This document shows positions 17,753 through 27,080 of a DNA stretch of 46,846 nucleotides, piece by piece. The notes below the pieces were generated by a model. It did not search any database and had not been told where the DNA came from. It saw nothing but the letters and a program-made list of their open reading frames with translations. Both the position numbers and the translations under genes were made by a program. This stretch comes from a virus: the IMG/VR virus record IMGVR_UViG_3300028615_000105, positions 1 through 46,846 of that record; one strand, written 5' to 3'. The stretch's first letter is position 1, and each line of letters begins with the position of its first letter.

Positions 17753-18558
17753 TATAAACCCCGTGTTTGCCTTTTAGGTTGCTTGTCTGAGAAAAATATT
17801 TTTAATAAAGATGGACCACCATGATGTTGATAATGACCTTCATATCTTAATTGTGTAACATATACATCTAAGTCAATTTTATTATATCCAGTTCCATATC
17901 CAGCTATTCGATCACCTATTTTGATATTTTTGCCTATAAAATTTAAATCATATGTTCTTACTAACACATATCCATTGGACACTTCTTCTAATCCATACCT
18001 TTGTATATTTAATTCTTTTTCAGAATACCATTTCCATTGACCAGGTATTGTAAAATATTCGTTATAACAAGTGTTGTAAACAGGTTCATTGTATCCATCA
18101 TCTTGTATTGTGTCGTCTACAGATAAAGATTGTATATATGTTGGAATAGGATGTAGTAATCTTGGAATCCCTCTATTACCACCACCTATAGGATATGTTA
18201 TTGTTTTACATTGTTTAGTTAATTCAAAATCTTCTGCATCGTATTGATAAACAGAACTCGAATTTAATTTCCATCTCCAAACTATCCTATGTGTTCCAAC
18301 AATAAGGTTTGATTGTGGCGTCCATCCTTTTGATTCCAAATTGTTATACGCATAATAAGATCCAGTTGAAAATCTACCAGGAGGATTTGTGACATCTTCA
18401 AAACCGGAGGCAGGGAAAATTTGTATACCTGGTATGCCACCATTAATATTATATATAGCATACTCCACTAAATACATATTGGTTAAAACTCCATTTACGG
18501 TAGTAAACCAATTAATATTGTTTACAGTATTTTCTTCTCCTATGTTAATCGATGGCAT
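17752..18558 (-). CDS. Putative neck protein, unknown
   Basis: 268 residues with no family I can name. The N-terminal half has an Ig-like beta pattern (INWFTTVNGVLTNMYLVEYA, then GTHRIVWRWKLNSSSVYQYD). The C-terminal half has basic and aromatic segments, including KIDLDVYVTQLRYEGHYQHH near the end. The N-terminal 'Y.I.N...G.PG...FP..G.....PPGRFSTGSYYA' form resembles the N-terminal Ig-like domain of the connector at 22683-23786 (which has TGRYVAVYTIPLNSP), suggesting the two share that module. It overlaps the gpS-like gene by TAATG. A head-tail joining role is an inference. Confidence 0.55.
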   Translation of the reverse strand: MPSINIGEENTVNNINWFTTVNGVLTNMYLVEYAIYNINGGIPGIQIFPASGFEDVTNPPGRFSTGSYYAYNNLESKGWTPQSNLIVGTHRIVWRWKLNSSSVYQYDAEDFELTKQCKTITYPIGGGNRGIPRLLHPIPTYIQSLSVDDTIQDDGYNEPVYNTCYNEYFTIPGQWKWYSEKELNIQRYGLEEVSNGYVLVRTYDLNFIGKNIKIGDRIAGYGTGYNKIDLDVYVTQLRYEGHYQHHGGPSLLKIFFSDKQPKRQTRGL

Positions 18559-18568
18559 AATTTATAAC

Positions 18569-18838
18569 CTATGTATACGTTCCGGATGGATGAAATGGTG
18601 ATCCAATTGCTTCCTCCTCTATATAAAAACCCTGCATTTCTTCACCAGGATCTGGTGATGAATTTAATGTAATGGATGTATTGCTGTTTTCTACACAACC
18701 AAATCTTGGATCATTTTGCTCATATACTATTCCACCCCATATTGGTCTAAAACTACCAGTAATAAAAGATGTTGGTGTAGTAAATGTTGTATTTACTCCA
18801 TCAACAGTACCTATTAATTTTTTTATAACAGCAGACAT
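18569..18838 (-). CDS. Small virion-associated protein, unknown
   Basis: 89 residues. The sequence VIKKLIGTVDGVNTTFTTPT followed by strands is typical of small phage tail or fibre-associated domains, where '..DGVNTTFTTP..F..GS....NG' recurs. It probably forms a small beta-barrel. ATG begins right after the upstream gene stop, with little Shine-Dalgarno, so it is probably translated by coupling. It belongs to the run of fibre-like genes at 18.5-22.7 kb. Confidence 0.6.
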   Translation of the reverse strand: MSAVIKKLIGTVDGVNTTFTTPTSFITGSFRPIWGGIVYEQNDPRFGCVENSNTSITLNSSPDPGEEMQGFYIEEEAIGSPFHPSGTYT

Positions 18839-19279
18839 TTATACATAATCCTGATCATATTTGCCTAACCAATTTATTCCATCAAATTCAAATTCAAGTC
18901 TATCAATAGCATTTGATCCTATAGAAATAATAGGTGGAGTTCCACCACCAGACCATTTTATTTTAGATGGATAGTTTGTAATGTTATATGGAGTTGTTGA
19001 ATCTTGAACAACAATCAAAACAAGTCTTGCAGGACCAGCAGGATCTGTAAATGATGGAGATGTAACATCTTCATTTAATGTTATTTGAAGGTAATTTGTA
19101 CCACTAAAATCAAATGTAGCTGCTCCGGATGAAGATGTTACGTTTGGAATTGTTTTATGCGATATAGATCCTACTTTTTCTATATCAACTTGAGAAGTAG
19201 ATCCTTTCCCTATATCAATTGTATCTGAATCACCATCAAGTACAAGTTTGTTTTTTGCTTTCAGTATTTTAGCTACCAT
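18839..19279 (-). CDS. Fibre-associated beta protein, unknown
   Basis: 146 residues from ATG at 19279, preceded by AGGTGG five bases upstream. A GTG three codons earlier lies inside that site and is less likely. The protein opens with MVAKILKAKNKLVLDGDSDT, and continues with strands such as FSGTNYLQITLNEDVTSP, RLVLIVVQDS and a C-terminal RLEFEFDGINWLGKYDQDYV. This last pattern ('..LEFEFDG.NW') is common in C-terminal domains of phage tail fibre proteins. It may form a fibre tip or a chaperoned fibre domain. It follows the beta-helix protein directly. Confidence 0.6.
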   Translation of the reverse strand: MVAKILKAKNKLVLDGDSDTIDIGKGSTSQVDIEKVGSISHKTIPNVTSSSGAATFDFSGTNYLQITLNEDVTSPSFTDPAGPARLVLIVVQDSTTPYNITNYPSKIKWSGGGTPPIISIGSNAIDRLEFEFDGINWLGKYDQDYV

Positions 19280-19280
19280 A

Positions 19281-20900
19281 TTATCCACCTATAATCGAAC
19301 CATTAGTAATTTCTGTAAATTTAGCTCCTGATGTCAATTCTGAAATTGGGTATGTTGTATCACCTTCATCAATACTAAAATCACCACCAGCACAATTTGT
19401 ATTTATAGGATATGAAGCTAATGTCCTTATCATTCCATGATCTTTTACCACCATACCTATTCCACCACATTCAATTTGCATTGCATTAGAAGTTAGAGGG
19501 TATAAATCAATTATTCCATTGTCTTGACATTCAATTCCAATATTAGAACTTCTTATTTGTAACATATTTGAATTAAATGAAACTGCGTAAATATATCCAT
19601 CCGAACATCTTATACCTTTATCTGTTCCAATTAAAGAACCTATAATAGTTGGTTGATTATTTGCATATATATAACATTTCGATCTCGAAAAAACACCTAA
19701 TCCAAAAGAAGGACCCCATAATAAACCACCGAGTAAAAACATGAATGTGTAATCACTTAATTCAATTGATTTTCCTGTTATGTATCCATGTAAAAAACCA
19801 GATCCGTATATAATCATTCTGCCATCAGCTTGTTGTGATCCTATTGACCATCCACTCCAACTTGTATTACTAACAACTCCTAAATCAGAAACAGAAGATG
19901 GAACAGAAGTACTACTACTACTATGTCTTTCTACTCCAAAATTTATTACAGAATTTACAAGATCAAACAACAATGTTTCTAATCCATATATTCCGTAGAA
20001 TTCAACACTACTATCATTAATAATAAGATAAACAATTCCTCCTGGAGCATATATATTAAAATTAACAATTTTTAAATTATAATAATTAATGCCAGAAAGA
20101 TTTAAAGCCGATGAATACCCACATTTTTCCACAAATACTTTATTATTAACATCATATTCTGGATATATATTTGTTTCTGGAAGAAGTATTCTGTATGTAT
20201 CATTTTCTGCAATTGTTGCAGAAAAAGGGTACAGTGGATATATATCTGTTGCAGTATTATTTCTTATAGTACGTCTATCACCAGCAGCAGCACCAGTTAA
20301 TATTTCAATTGTGTATCCATGATACTGACCATTTCCTTGAAATTCACTAGTACTCAAACCAGATGTTTTAATAAGTAGATTCGTACTGCCAGATAATGCA
20401 GATGTAGGACTAACAATTTCATTAAAACCATCAGTTATTCCACCACCACCATCTCCAATCATCCAAACATTTGCTTTAAAATTTCTTGGTCTAAAGTGGC
20501 ATATTTCATATCCATCTCCTGTATGTGGTCCAACATGTATTATTACAGTATGATTTACTTCGAGAGGTATACGTTTTTCAGCTTCTATTAATGTTGCTAA
20601 TGGAGTTGATGTTGTTAATCCATCATTAGAGTCATCTCCATCTACAGCCCTAACGTATATATGTAATACATCATATGTTGCATCTTTATTTGATACAATC
20701 CAAGAATCAGCAGATGATGTTTTTTTACGCCACCAAATACCACCAGTTGCTTGTAAAAACCAAGTGCCTTTTGGAGAACCTTGTAAAATAGCCGGCGCAC
20801 TTCCATCATTTGGATCTCCATCATAACCAGTAATTTCGTATGTCAGATGAGCAGATCTTCTGGGAAGTTCTAAATTTACAAAATCTTCAAAAGCAGTCAT
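19281..20900 (-). CDS. Tail spike/fibre-like protein with right-handed beta-helix
   Basis: 539 residues. The N-terminus (residues 1-85) is an attachment-like domain. From about residue 86 there is IYVRAVDGDDSNDGLTTSTP, then LIEAEKRIPLEVNHTVIIHV, the common opening of right-handed beta-helix (pectate lyase-like) phage proteins. The rest is a ladder of short strands (NLKIVNFNIYA, VYLIINDSSVEFYGIYGLET, KCYIYANNQPTIIGS, YIYAVSFNSNMLQIRSSNIG, GIIDLYPLTSNAMQIECGGI). Such proteins often bind or cut surface polysaccharides. No catalytic residues can be assigned by eye. It overlaps the upstream gene (TAATG). Confidence 0.72.
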   Translation of the reverse strand: MTAFEDFVNLELPRRSAHLTYEITGYDGDPNDGSAPAILQGSPKGTWFLQATGGIWWRKKTSSADSWIVSNKDATYDVLHIYVRAVDGDDSNDGLTTSTPLATLIEAEKRIPLEVNHTVIIHVGPHTGDGYEICHFRPRNFKANVWMIGDGGGGITDGFNEIVSPTSALSGSTNLLIKTSGLSTSEFQGNGQYHGYTIEILTGAAAGDRRTIRNNTATDIYPLYPFSATIAENDTYRILLPETNIYPEYDVNNKVFVEKCGYSSALNLSGINYYNLKIVNFNIYAPGGIVYLIINDSSVEFYGIYGLETLLFDLVNSVINFGVERHSSSSTSVPSSVSDLGVVSNTSWSGWSIGSQQADGRMIIYGSGFLHGYITGKSIELSDYTFMFLLGGLLWGPSFGLGVFSRSKCYIYANNQPTIIGSLIGTDKGIRCSDGYIYAVSFNSNMLQIRSSNIGIECQDNGIIDLYPLTSNAMQIECGGIGMVVKDHGMIRTLASYPINTNCAGGDFSIDEGDTTYPISELTSGAKFTEITNGSIIGG

Positions 20901-22690
20901 TATACAATTTCCTCTACGTCTGTAATTTGAGCTGTTCCACTACTATTGGCATTTGCAGCATCTATATCATTCCACCATAATGTTTGCGGATTTGTTGATA
21001 ATGGAGACAAAATAGTATATTCATTATCAGCATCAGACTGATCTCCTTGTGGTGTATGTCGTATTGCTGGTTGATTTGTGGAAGTAAATATACCGGCTTG
21101 TATTTTTGTATATGTTGTTACTTCAACGTTTAGTGTTGTTGATTGACTAAATGCTGTAAATGTCAATGATCTGGCTACAAAACCACCTAATACATAACTA
21201 CTATCACCAGTAATAGTGTTTGTAACTATTCCTGCTAGATTTGTAGCAACTAAACTCTGCCAATTATATGTCCCTTTCAAATCGTCATCATGAACTTGTA
21301 GAGTACGAGTATAATTAACAGGACCACCAGTCCAAGAGCCAATAAATGTACCGCCACCAGTATCTTCTGACATACTGGGAGCTTCAAGTAATTGTTGATT
21401 ACTTGATATACTAATCGTATGTGATTGGATAGAGGTTCCATCGTTTCCTCCAGACCTTAATCTTGAAGCCGGTTCTGTCACATGAATTTCTGCTGCTACA
21501 TTAGCTATATTAACAACTTTATCAACAATAGTTGTTGCATCGTTAGCACTTCTATTTGCAGAAATTCTAAAGTTTGTACTAGTTATATTATAATCTCCGC
21601 CAATTCTAGAAACATTTTTAGACGTTTCATAAGTAGATATATTTGATATATTAATTTGAGTTCCAGTTGGATCTGAATAAGTAATTGTATCGAACGAAGA
21701 ACATGTATTAGATACACTAGCAGATTCAGATCCCTTAAGTGCTTGTTGAATTCCTGGATATGTAACAGAACCTATTGCAACACTTGGATGTAAATTATTA
21801 CAATTTATAACATGAATACCGTCCGTTGTTCCACCACCTTCATTTGTATCTCTTGTTGGGCCCCATGCACCAGTAACAGCGTCCCGCGCTCTTATTCTTG
21901 CCGGTCTAAGTACTGCTGTATCGCCTCTATCTGCTATTGTTATTTGTTCACTAAATGATGTTCCAGATAAACCAGCTATTAATTCATATTTGCCAGCTTC
22001 ATAGTCGTATACTTCGATAGCATCAATAGGTTTATCCGTAGTGCCGACAATTCCATAATTGTCATCTTCCTTTAATTCTGTTTGTGATCCTGGATAATTT
22101 CCTGTAAATGATAAACTCAATAAAGATGGAGGTGCTGATAATGTAGCAGTACAATTGTCTATAGCACCCAATTTATTATCTGGTGTTATAACTTGTACCT
22201 TTATATCTTCGCTTCCACCAATTGTAAAATTTATATCGCCATAGTAAAAACCACCACCTATATCACGAGTTAATTGGTTTGGAATTCCATCAATTTGAAT
22301 ACTGGGATACGATGCAACTATTGAAACAACAATATTTGTAGTGCTTGTTGTAAATGATTGTAAAATTGTATTTCCAGTATCTTGATATACTTTACTTGTT
22401 ATAGTTCCACTGGACTGTACATCAACATCTGTTATATAAATAAATCCACTACCGCCCCCAGTACCTGTTCCGGAAAGAAGTGCTTTTAAAGATGCGTCGT
22501 CTGTAAAAATATTTGTTATATCATCTGTCCAGTTTCCAGCGTCGTTACCATGTATAATTCTTTTTATTTGACTTAATATTGCTGATACAACTTCTGAATA
22601 GTCTATTGCACTAGATTCTATATTATCTACTTCGCTGCCAGACAAATCATCGTTGTAATCTGGAACGTCTATGTGTTTCAATTTAACCAT
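20900..22690 (-). CDS. Large beta-rich fibre-like structural protein
   Basis: 596 residues. A helical start (MVKLKHIDVPDYNDDLSGSE, followed by AILSQIKRIIHGNDAGNW) leads to a Gly-rich joint GTGTGGGSGFIYITDVDVQ near residue 95. After it come several Ig-like or fibronectin-like beta domains, for example LSFTGNYPGSQTELKEDDNY, DAIEVYDYEAGKYELIAG, and TYNWQSLVATNLAGIVTNTI. The 'LKEDDNYGIVGTTDKPIDAIEV' pattern is a typical Ig-like domain in phage fibres. The position among fibre-like genes suggests surface exposure on the head-neck or tail. Its precise role is unknown. Confidence 0.6.
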   Translation of the reverse strand: MVKLKHIDVPDYNDDLSGSEVDNIESSAIDYSEVVSAILSQIKRIIHGNDAGNWTDDITNIFTDDASLKALLSGTGTGGGSGFIYITDVDVQSSGTITSKVYQDTGNTILQSFTTSTTNIVVSIVASYPSIQIDGIPNQLTRDIGGGFYYGDINFTIGGSEDIKVQVITPDNKLGAIDNCTATLSAPPSLLSLSFTGNYPGSQTELKEDDNYGIVGTTDKPIDAIEVYDYEAGKYELIAGLSGTSFSEQITIADRGDTAVLRPARIRARDAVTGAWGPTRDTNEGGGTTDGIHVINCNNLHPSVAIGSVTYPGIQQALKGSESASVSNTCSSFDTITYSDPTGTQINISNISTYETSKNVSRIGGDYNITSTNFRISANRSANDATTIVDKVVNIANVAAEIHVTEPASRLRSGGNDGTSIQSHTISISSNQQLLEAPSMSEDTGGGTFIGSWTGGPVNYTRTLQVHDDDLKGTYNWQSLVATNLAGIVTNTITGDSSYVLGGFVARSLTFTAFSQSTTLNVEVTTYTKIQAGIFTSTNQPAIRHTPQGDQSDADNEYTILSPLSTNPQTLWWNDIDAANANSSGTAQITDVEEIV

Positions 22691-23786
22691 TGTAACTCCA
22701 ATTTGCTGGTGTAGCTATACCAATTGGCGCTTTATATAAAGTGATTATACGTTGTACTTCTGGGTCGTTTATTAATCCAGCTAAACCTGGTGCTCTTGAC
22801 CTTAATTCTCCACCACTTATTTGATATTTGATTTTATGCCCATCTGTCCATTCTTCTTGAATATTGCCTGTTGTTAATGGTGGTGGTACAAGATAATCTG
22901 TTGATGGCACAATTGGATTACCAAGATCATTGATAACCAATTTCATTAATGCTCTTTTGATCAATAAAGGAGTTGATCCATCTGATTCAACATAACCAAA
23001 TACACCCTTAACATATTGATTCTGCCTACCTTTATAAAATTTCAATCTTGTATATGGATCGCTTGCTGTATAAATATCTCTTCTGTAATAATAATCATGT
23101 ACCAATTTTATTCTTGGGTTTTTTCTATCATCTGGATATTGTGTACTGTTATAAACCTTATAACTATTCGTACTCAAGGCACTTGTGTTATCATTAATAA
23201 TTAATTCCTCTATCGATATTATAGGAATTGCAAAATGCAGTGTATCACTGTCATTACCATCCAAATACATTTCAAGTTCAACTGGTCTAAACCATTGACG
23301 AGTTGCACGCTCTAATACTTGTTGCCATAAAGCAATTGAAGATTGTATAGTTGCGTCATCTGGTGGATCTGTATTTATACCTTGTGACCTTACATCAGAA
23401 ACAGATATGTAATATTGATCTGGTGCTAATGTTGCATCTGCAAGCACTTCAAATTCTTCTGAAAATGTTTGTTCAGGACTAGACGGGGTTAATTTTGTAT
23501 ACCACCTTATTTCATAAGTTCCTATCGGCGAATTCAATGGAATCGTATATACAGCAACATACCTTCCTGTGTCAACCCTATTCCCAGTTGGACATGGATT
23601 CAAATCAACATTTTGTCTACCAGAATTTGGGTAAATCTGTATAGGTGTGCCAGGATTTGTTACTTTATCAAAAATTTGAAAAGATAATTCGGATACATTT
23701 ATGGGAACTCCATTTTGATCCCTCGTAAACACATCCAATTTTGGATTGCTACAATCGCTAACTTCACCGCGTATCAATGCTGGCAT
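22683..23786 (-). CDS. Head-tail connector (gp6-like) with N-terminal Ig-like domain
   Basis: 367 residues. Residues 1-110 form an Ig-like domain (LDVFTRDQNGVPINVSELSF, then TGRYVAVYTIPLNSPIGTYE). Residues 120-360 resemble the head-tail adaptor/gp6-like connector: QQVLERATRQWFRPVELEMY, followed by LDGNDSDTLHFAIPIISIEE and a 'YVKGVFGYVESDGSTPLLIK' segment with '..GY....VP..IK.A...L'. This family caps the portal after packaging. The N-terminal Ig-like fusion is an extra. ATG follows the stop of the upstream repeat protein closely, with AGGGTG as ribosome site. Confidence 0.72.
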   Translation of the reverse strand: MPALIRGEVSDCSNPKLDVFTRDQNGVPINVSELSFQIFDKVTNPGTPIQIYPNSGRQNVDLNPCPTGNRVDTGRYVAVYTIPLNSPIGTYEIRWYTKLTPSSPEQTFSEEFEVLADATLAPDQYYISVSDVRSQGINTDPPDDATIQSSIALWQQVLERATRQWFRPVELEMYLDGNDSDTLHFAIPIISIEELIINDNTSALSTNSYKVYNSTQYPDDRKNPRIKLVHDYYYRRDIYTASDPYTRLKFYKGRQNQYVKGVFGYVESDGSTPLLIKRALMKLVINDLGNPIVPSTDYLVPPPLTTGNIQEEWTDGHKIKYQISGGELRSRAPGLAGLINDPEVQRIITLYKAPIGIATPANWSYNG

Positions 23787-23790
23787 AAAT

Positions 23791-26688
23791 TCACCCTACA
23801 ATGCCTATAAAGTCGTTAAGTTTAATTTCGTTTTCCATATTAATTATTGTACTGTCATTATATGATACATAATCACCTTTACTTAATACAAATCCTGTGG
23901 GTGGTGGATCGTATTCAGATCCACCAGAAATTGTAACCGGACCAGTTGGAGATACAGAAAAAATATTTGCTGGTCCGTATTTAATTCCATCTTCTACCGT
24001 AAATACAACCAATCCAACGTCTCCTATATACAATCCATCTTCTGTATTTATATCATCAATAATATTTAGATCGTATACAGAATTTACATTAATAGAATCA
24101 ACAATCGTTATAATGTCCGGAGACATGGATACTTTGTTTATATTTAATGTGTCAGATATATTTATTGTATCACTTGCATATGCACCCAACTCATATATGT
24201 AACTAATTAAATCTTCTGATTCGATAAAGTCTGTAAAAGATGCTGACATTTCAAGCGAAACAATTGTTTCTTCATTGACAGAAACAGTATCAAATATTTC
24301 TTTAACAACACCCTGCAATTCTGTATACGCAAAATCATTTACAGATATATTGTCATTAATTATTTTATTGATATCAGATTTGGTTTCGATCGTATCAACA
24401 GTAGATATAAAATCACTATGATCTATTAGAATTGGCGCTTCTGATGCAGCAAATATAAAGTCTCCAACAACTATTGAGTCTTCAATATTTTTTAAGTATA
24501 TAGATTCTGCACTAAACGTGTCTGTACTAGATACAGTATCATCAATATTGCTTATATAAGTAAACGATGTTTGTATCGAATCATCTACAATTATCGTATC
24601 TGAATTTGTTTTATCATACTCAGATTCACTCAATATTGAGTCTAAAATTTCAATACTATCATTCAACTTTACACTTTTCAATGCAACTTTTTCTATATAA
24701 TCTGTTGCAGATATAGAATCTGTGATAGATCTATCTAATTCTGAATACGCATTAATAAAATCATTTTCAGAAATTGTATCAGAAATTTCTATTATTTTTT
24801 GTATACTAGACGTAAGTTGATCCGATACAACGTTAGCATCATCTATATTTAATATATATTCCGTTCCAGTAACACTGCTGTCAGATACAGATAAAGAATC
24901 ATTTATTGTTGTTTCGTAAACAACATTTCTATTTATTTCATCATCGATTGTTACAGAATCACTATCAACAACACCAATTTCTAAACTTGATAGTAATTGA
25001 TCTAATTCGACTATTGAATCTTCAATATTTTTTTCATACTGATTAGAACTTATTATGTCATCAAATACATTTTCAGAATCTTCAATCGATCTAACGTAAT
25101 TTGTAACAGAATTTATTTGATCAAAATAGTCTACAGTATCATCAATATTTTTATCAGCAATCAAATCTTTATCTAACTGATCGCTTATTGATATAGATTC
25201 GTTTATTTGTTTGACAAATAAAGATTCATTATTCAATAAATCACTTGCATTAACAGAATCATCTACCGATGTTTCATATACAATATTAGTATATATATCA
25301 TCATTTTCAGATATTGTATCGTCTATACTTTTATCATATATCGATTCAGATTCTAAAAGATCTGTAACAAATACAGAATCATTAGATTGTGTTTCTACTT
25401 CTGTTTTTAATGAATCTGTTATAGATATTGTATCATTTGTAATTTTTAAGTGATCTAATCCAGCAGATATTGAATCAGAAACATGTATTGTTTCAACGGT
25501 CGTTAAACCCCACAATATCAATCCACTTTGAACACCAGCAGTGTTTTCTCTATTTCTACCAACAGTAGAAGTTGACGGTGTATACGCAGTTTTATATTGA
25601 GTTTTCCACGTTTTTGCAGTACTAATTTCTTCTGTTGCTGCCAATAATGTTGGTACAAGATCTGAATCAGAATTAAACCCACTGTTATTTAAATATTCAC
25701 CAGCACCAACACAATACTGATTTCCATCTGTACTTTGATACAGTCTAAAAATTGTTGGAGAGTCACTGTCGTTATTACTTACACATTGTGATAATGCTAT
25801 AACGTATTCTAATTGAGATGGAGTATAACTAGTAGTTAGTCCAGAGAAATCAACATAGGTAGCACTAGTTGTTGAATCTCCGGATGTATCGATAGTCTGT
25901 TTAATTTGTTGAAAAGCTTCTTTTCTAAATGCCCATATTCTTGATCTTCTAAAACTAGATGACCCATTTAATCTTGACGCACATTCAATTTTAAAAGTGT
26001 TGCTGCCTTCAGGGATAGTAACCATGGATTTACTGACAACAGAATCCCAATCATTATCATTTTCCCATTCTTGTAGATGTCCAACACTTGTTTCTGTTGG
26101 TGTTAATTCTGTATCTCCAACATAATATCTTGTTTTCCATGCTGAATCTTCGCTATTACCGCCGGCATTACATTCAGCAGACATCAATACTATATATTCT
26201 GTATTAGCAGTATTCCAAGTTGCTGATCTTAAAGTCGTCCAGCTTGAACTTACATCGCTTTCTTCTTCTGTGTCGCTATTTGTTCCACTATAAAAGAAAT
26301 CATATCCTTCAACAAGATACTTTAATGGAATAGCTATAATATATTGCCCACCAACTCTTGCAGTTCCAGATGATTCAATCCAAAATTGAAATTTTAATGT
26401 GCTGCTTCCGTCTCCTGTGACACGTGCAAACCCTTGCAATTGAACACTATCCCAGTGGTAATCAAGACCTTTACCTTCACCTTCTGTTTGCGCAATTACA
26501 CTTGATCCAAATAGCAATTGAACATGGGCTCTATTTGAATCCGAATCACTACCAGCATTATTGACATATATGACTAAATAATCGACGCCATCTTCAAGAG
26601 CGCTTGTTTCACAGCTTGAATCTACAGGACTTGTTGATGTAGTGTTCTGCTGTATATTATTATAATCATATATAGGATCTAATTTCAT
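23791..26688 (-). CDS. Giant repeat protein with 25 tandem 20-residue repeats
   Basis: 965 residues in three parts. Residues 1-400 are beta-rich, with repeated blocks like TEYIVLMSAECNAGG and LEYVIALSQCVSN, suggesting two or three related jelly-roll-like domains. Residues 401-900 are twenty-five consecutive 20-residue repeats with consensus I-x-V-x-D-x-I-x(8)-Y-x-x-x-I-x-D-S/T. Examples are VFVTDLLESESIYDKSIDDT and ISISDQLDKDLIADKNIDDT. Residues 901-965 are a Pro/Gly-rich cap. The repeats are acidic (Asp-rich), with one hydrophobic strand each, and suggest a solenoid or extended stalk that might bind calcium. Its place next to connector genes suggests a virion surface fibre. No known name can be given. 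Confidence 0.72.
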   Translation of the reverse strand: MKLDPIYDYNNIQQNTTSTSPVDSSCETSALEDGVDYLVIYVNNAGSDSDSNRAHVQLLFGSSVIAQTEGEGKGLDYHWDSVQLQGFARVTGDGSSTLKFQFWIESSGTARVGGQYIIAIPLKYLVEGYDFFYSGTNSDTEEESDVSSSWTTLRSATWNTANTEYIVLMSAECNAGGNSEDSAWKTRYYVGDTELTPTETSVGHLQEWENDNDWDSVVSKSMVTIPEGSNTFKIECASRLNGSSSFRRSRIWAFRKEAFQQIKQTIDTSGDSTTSATYVDFSGLTTSYTPSQLEYVIALSQCVSNNDSDSPTIFRLYQSTDGNQYCVGAGEYLNNSGFNSDSDLVPTLLAATEEISTAKTWKTQYKTAYTPSTSTVGRNRENTAGVQSGLILWGLTTVETIHVSDSISAGLDHLKITNDTISITDSLKTEVETQSNDSVFVTDLLESESIYDKSIDDTISENDDIYTNIVYETSVDDSVNASDLLNNESLFVKQINESISISDQLDKDLIADKNIDDTVDYFDQINSVTNYVRSIEDSENVFDDIISSNQYEKNIEDSIVELDQLLSSLEIGVVDSDSVTIDDEINRNVVYETTINDSLSVSDSSVTGTEYILNIDDANVVSDQLTSSIQKIIEISDTISENDFINAYSELDRSITDSISATDYIEKVALKSVKLNDSIEILDSILSESEYDKTNSDTIIVDDSIQTSFTYISNIDDTVSSTDTFSAESIYLKNIEDSIVVGDFIFAASEAPILIDHSDFISTVDTIETKSDINKIINDNISVNDFAYTELQGVVKEIFDTVSVNEETIVSLEMSASFTDFIESEDLISYIYELGAYASDTINISDTLNINKVSMSPDIITIVDSINVNSVYDLNIIDDINTEDGLYIGDVGLVVFTVEDGIKYGPANIFSVSPTGPVTISGGSEYDPPPTGFVLSKGDYVSYNDSTIINMENEIKLNDFIGIVG
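23986..25488 (-). repeat. 60-bp period coding tandem repeat (25 units)
   Basis: The DNA shows a 60-base period. From about 24430 to 25440 almost every 60-base interval ends with a variant of ATTGAATC, ACAGAATC or ATTGTATC on the plus strand (the DS/DT codons reversed). The units are diverged at base level but constant in length, with only one or two residues gained or lost across 25 copies. This is protein-level repetition under selection, not recent DNA amplification. Confidence 0.85.
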
Positions 26689-26692
26689 TTAA

Positions 26693-27073
26693 CTATTTTT
26701 GTGACATTACTGGTATAGCTTCTGGCTTAAGTGTTGATACATCAGAAATAAATTGATCAAATTCAGGTGTTAAAACTTCATTTTGCAATTGTTTTTGTGT
26801 CAATTGAGACAATTGATTTGCATATTCAACTGAATTGTTTAGTTTTATTTCTGATTCTTTTATTGGTGCTACATCATTTGGATTATGGTTTGAACATATG
26901 TTTTGTAAAGCAACAATTTGTGTAGATGACAATCCATTATTTGATATGTTATCTTCGTATTCAACAACATCGTCATACCAATGTATTGACAAACCACCTA
27001 ATCCATTTTCCCATATTGTAGAAGAAAAAGATGGTCCAATTCCTTGAATTACATTTATTTTTTGTATTGACAT
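26693..27073 (-). CDS. Small virion-region protein, unknown
   Basis: 126 residues. It starts with MSIQKINVIQGIGPSFSSTI, has an acidic middle (WYDDVVEYEDNISNN) and helical Gln/Asn-rich parts (SVEYANQLSQLTQKQLQNEV). No family is recognised. AAGGT lies just before the ATG, and the gene sits four bases before the repeat protein. Possibly an assembly factor or chaperone for the long repeat protein, but this is only from adjacency. Confidence 0.55.
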   Translation of the reverse strand: MSIQKINVIQGIGPSFSSTIWENGLGGLSIHWYDDVVEYEDNISNNGLSSTQIVALQNICSNHNPNDVAPIKESEIKLNNSVEYANQLSQLTQKQLQNEVLTPEFDQFISDVSTLKPEAIPVMSQK

Positions 27074-27080
27074 GACGACC

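Noticed and set aside
20642-20824. 60-residue minus-strand frame inside the beta-helix gene
   Set aside because: Out-of-frame shadow of a well-supported gene.
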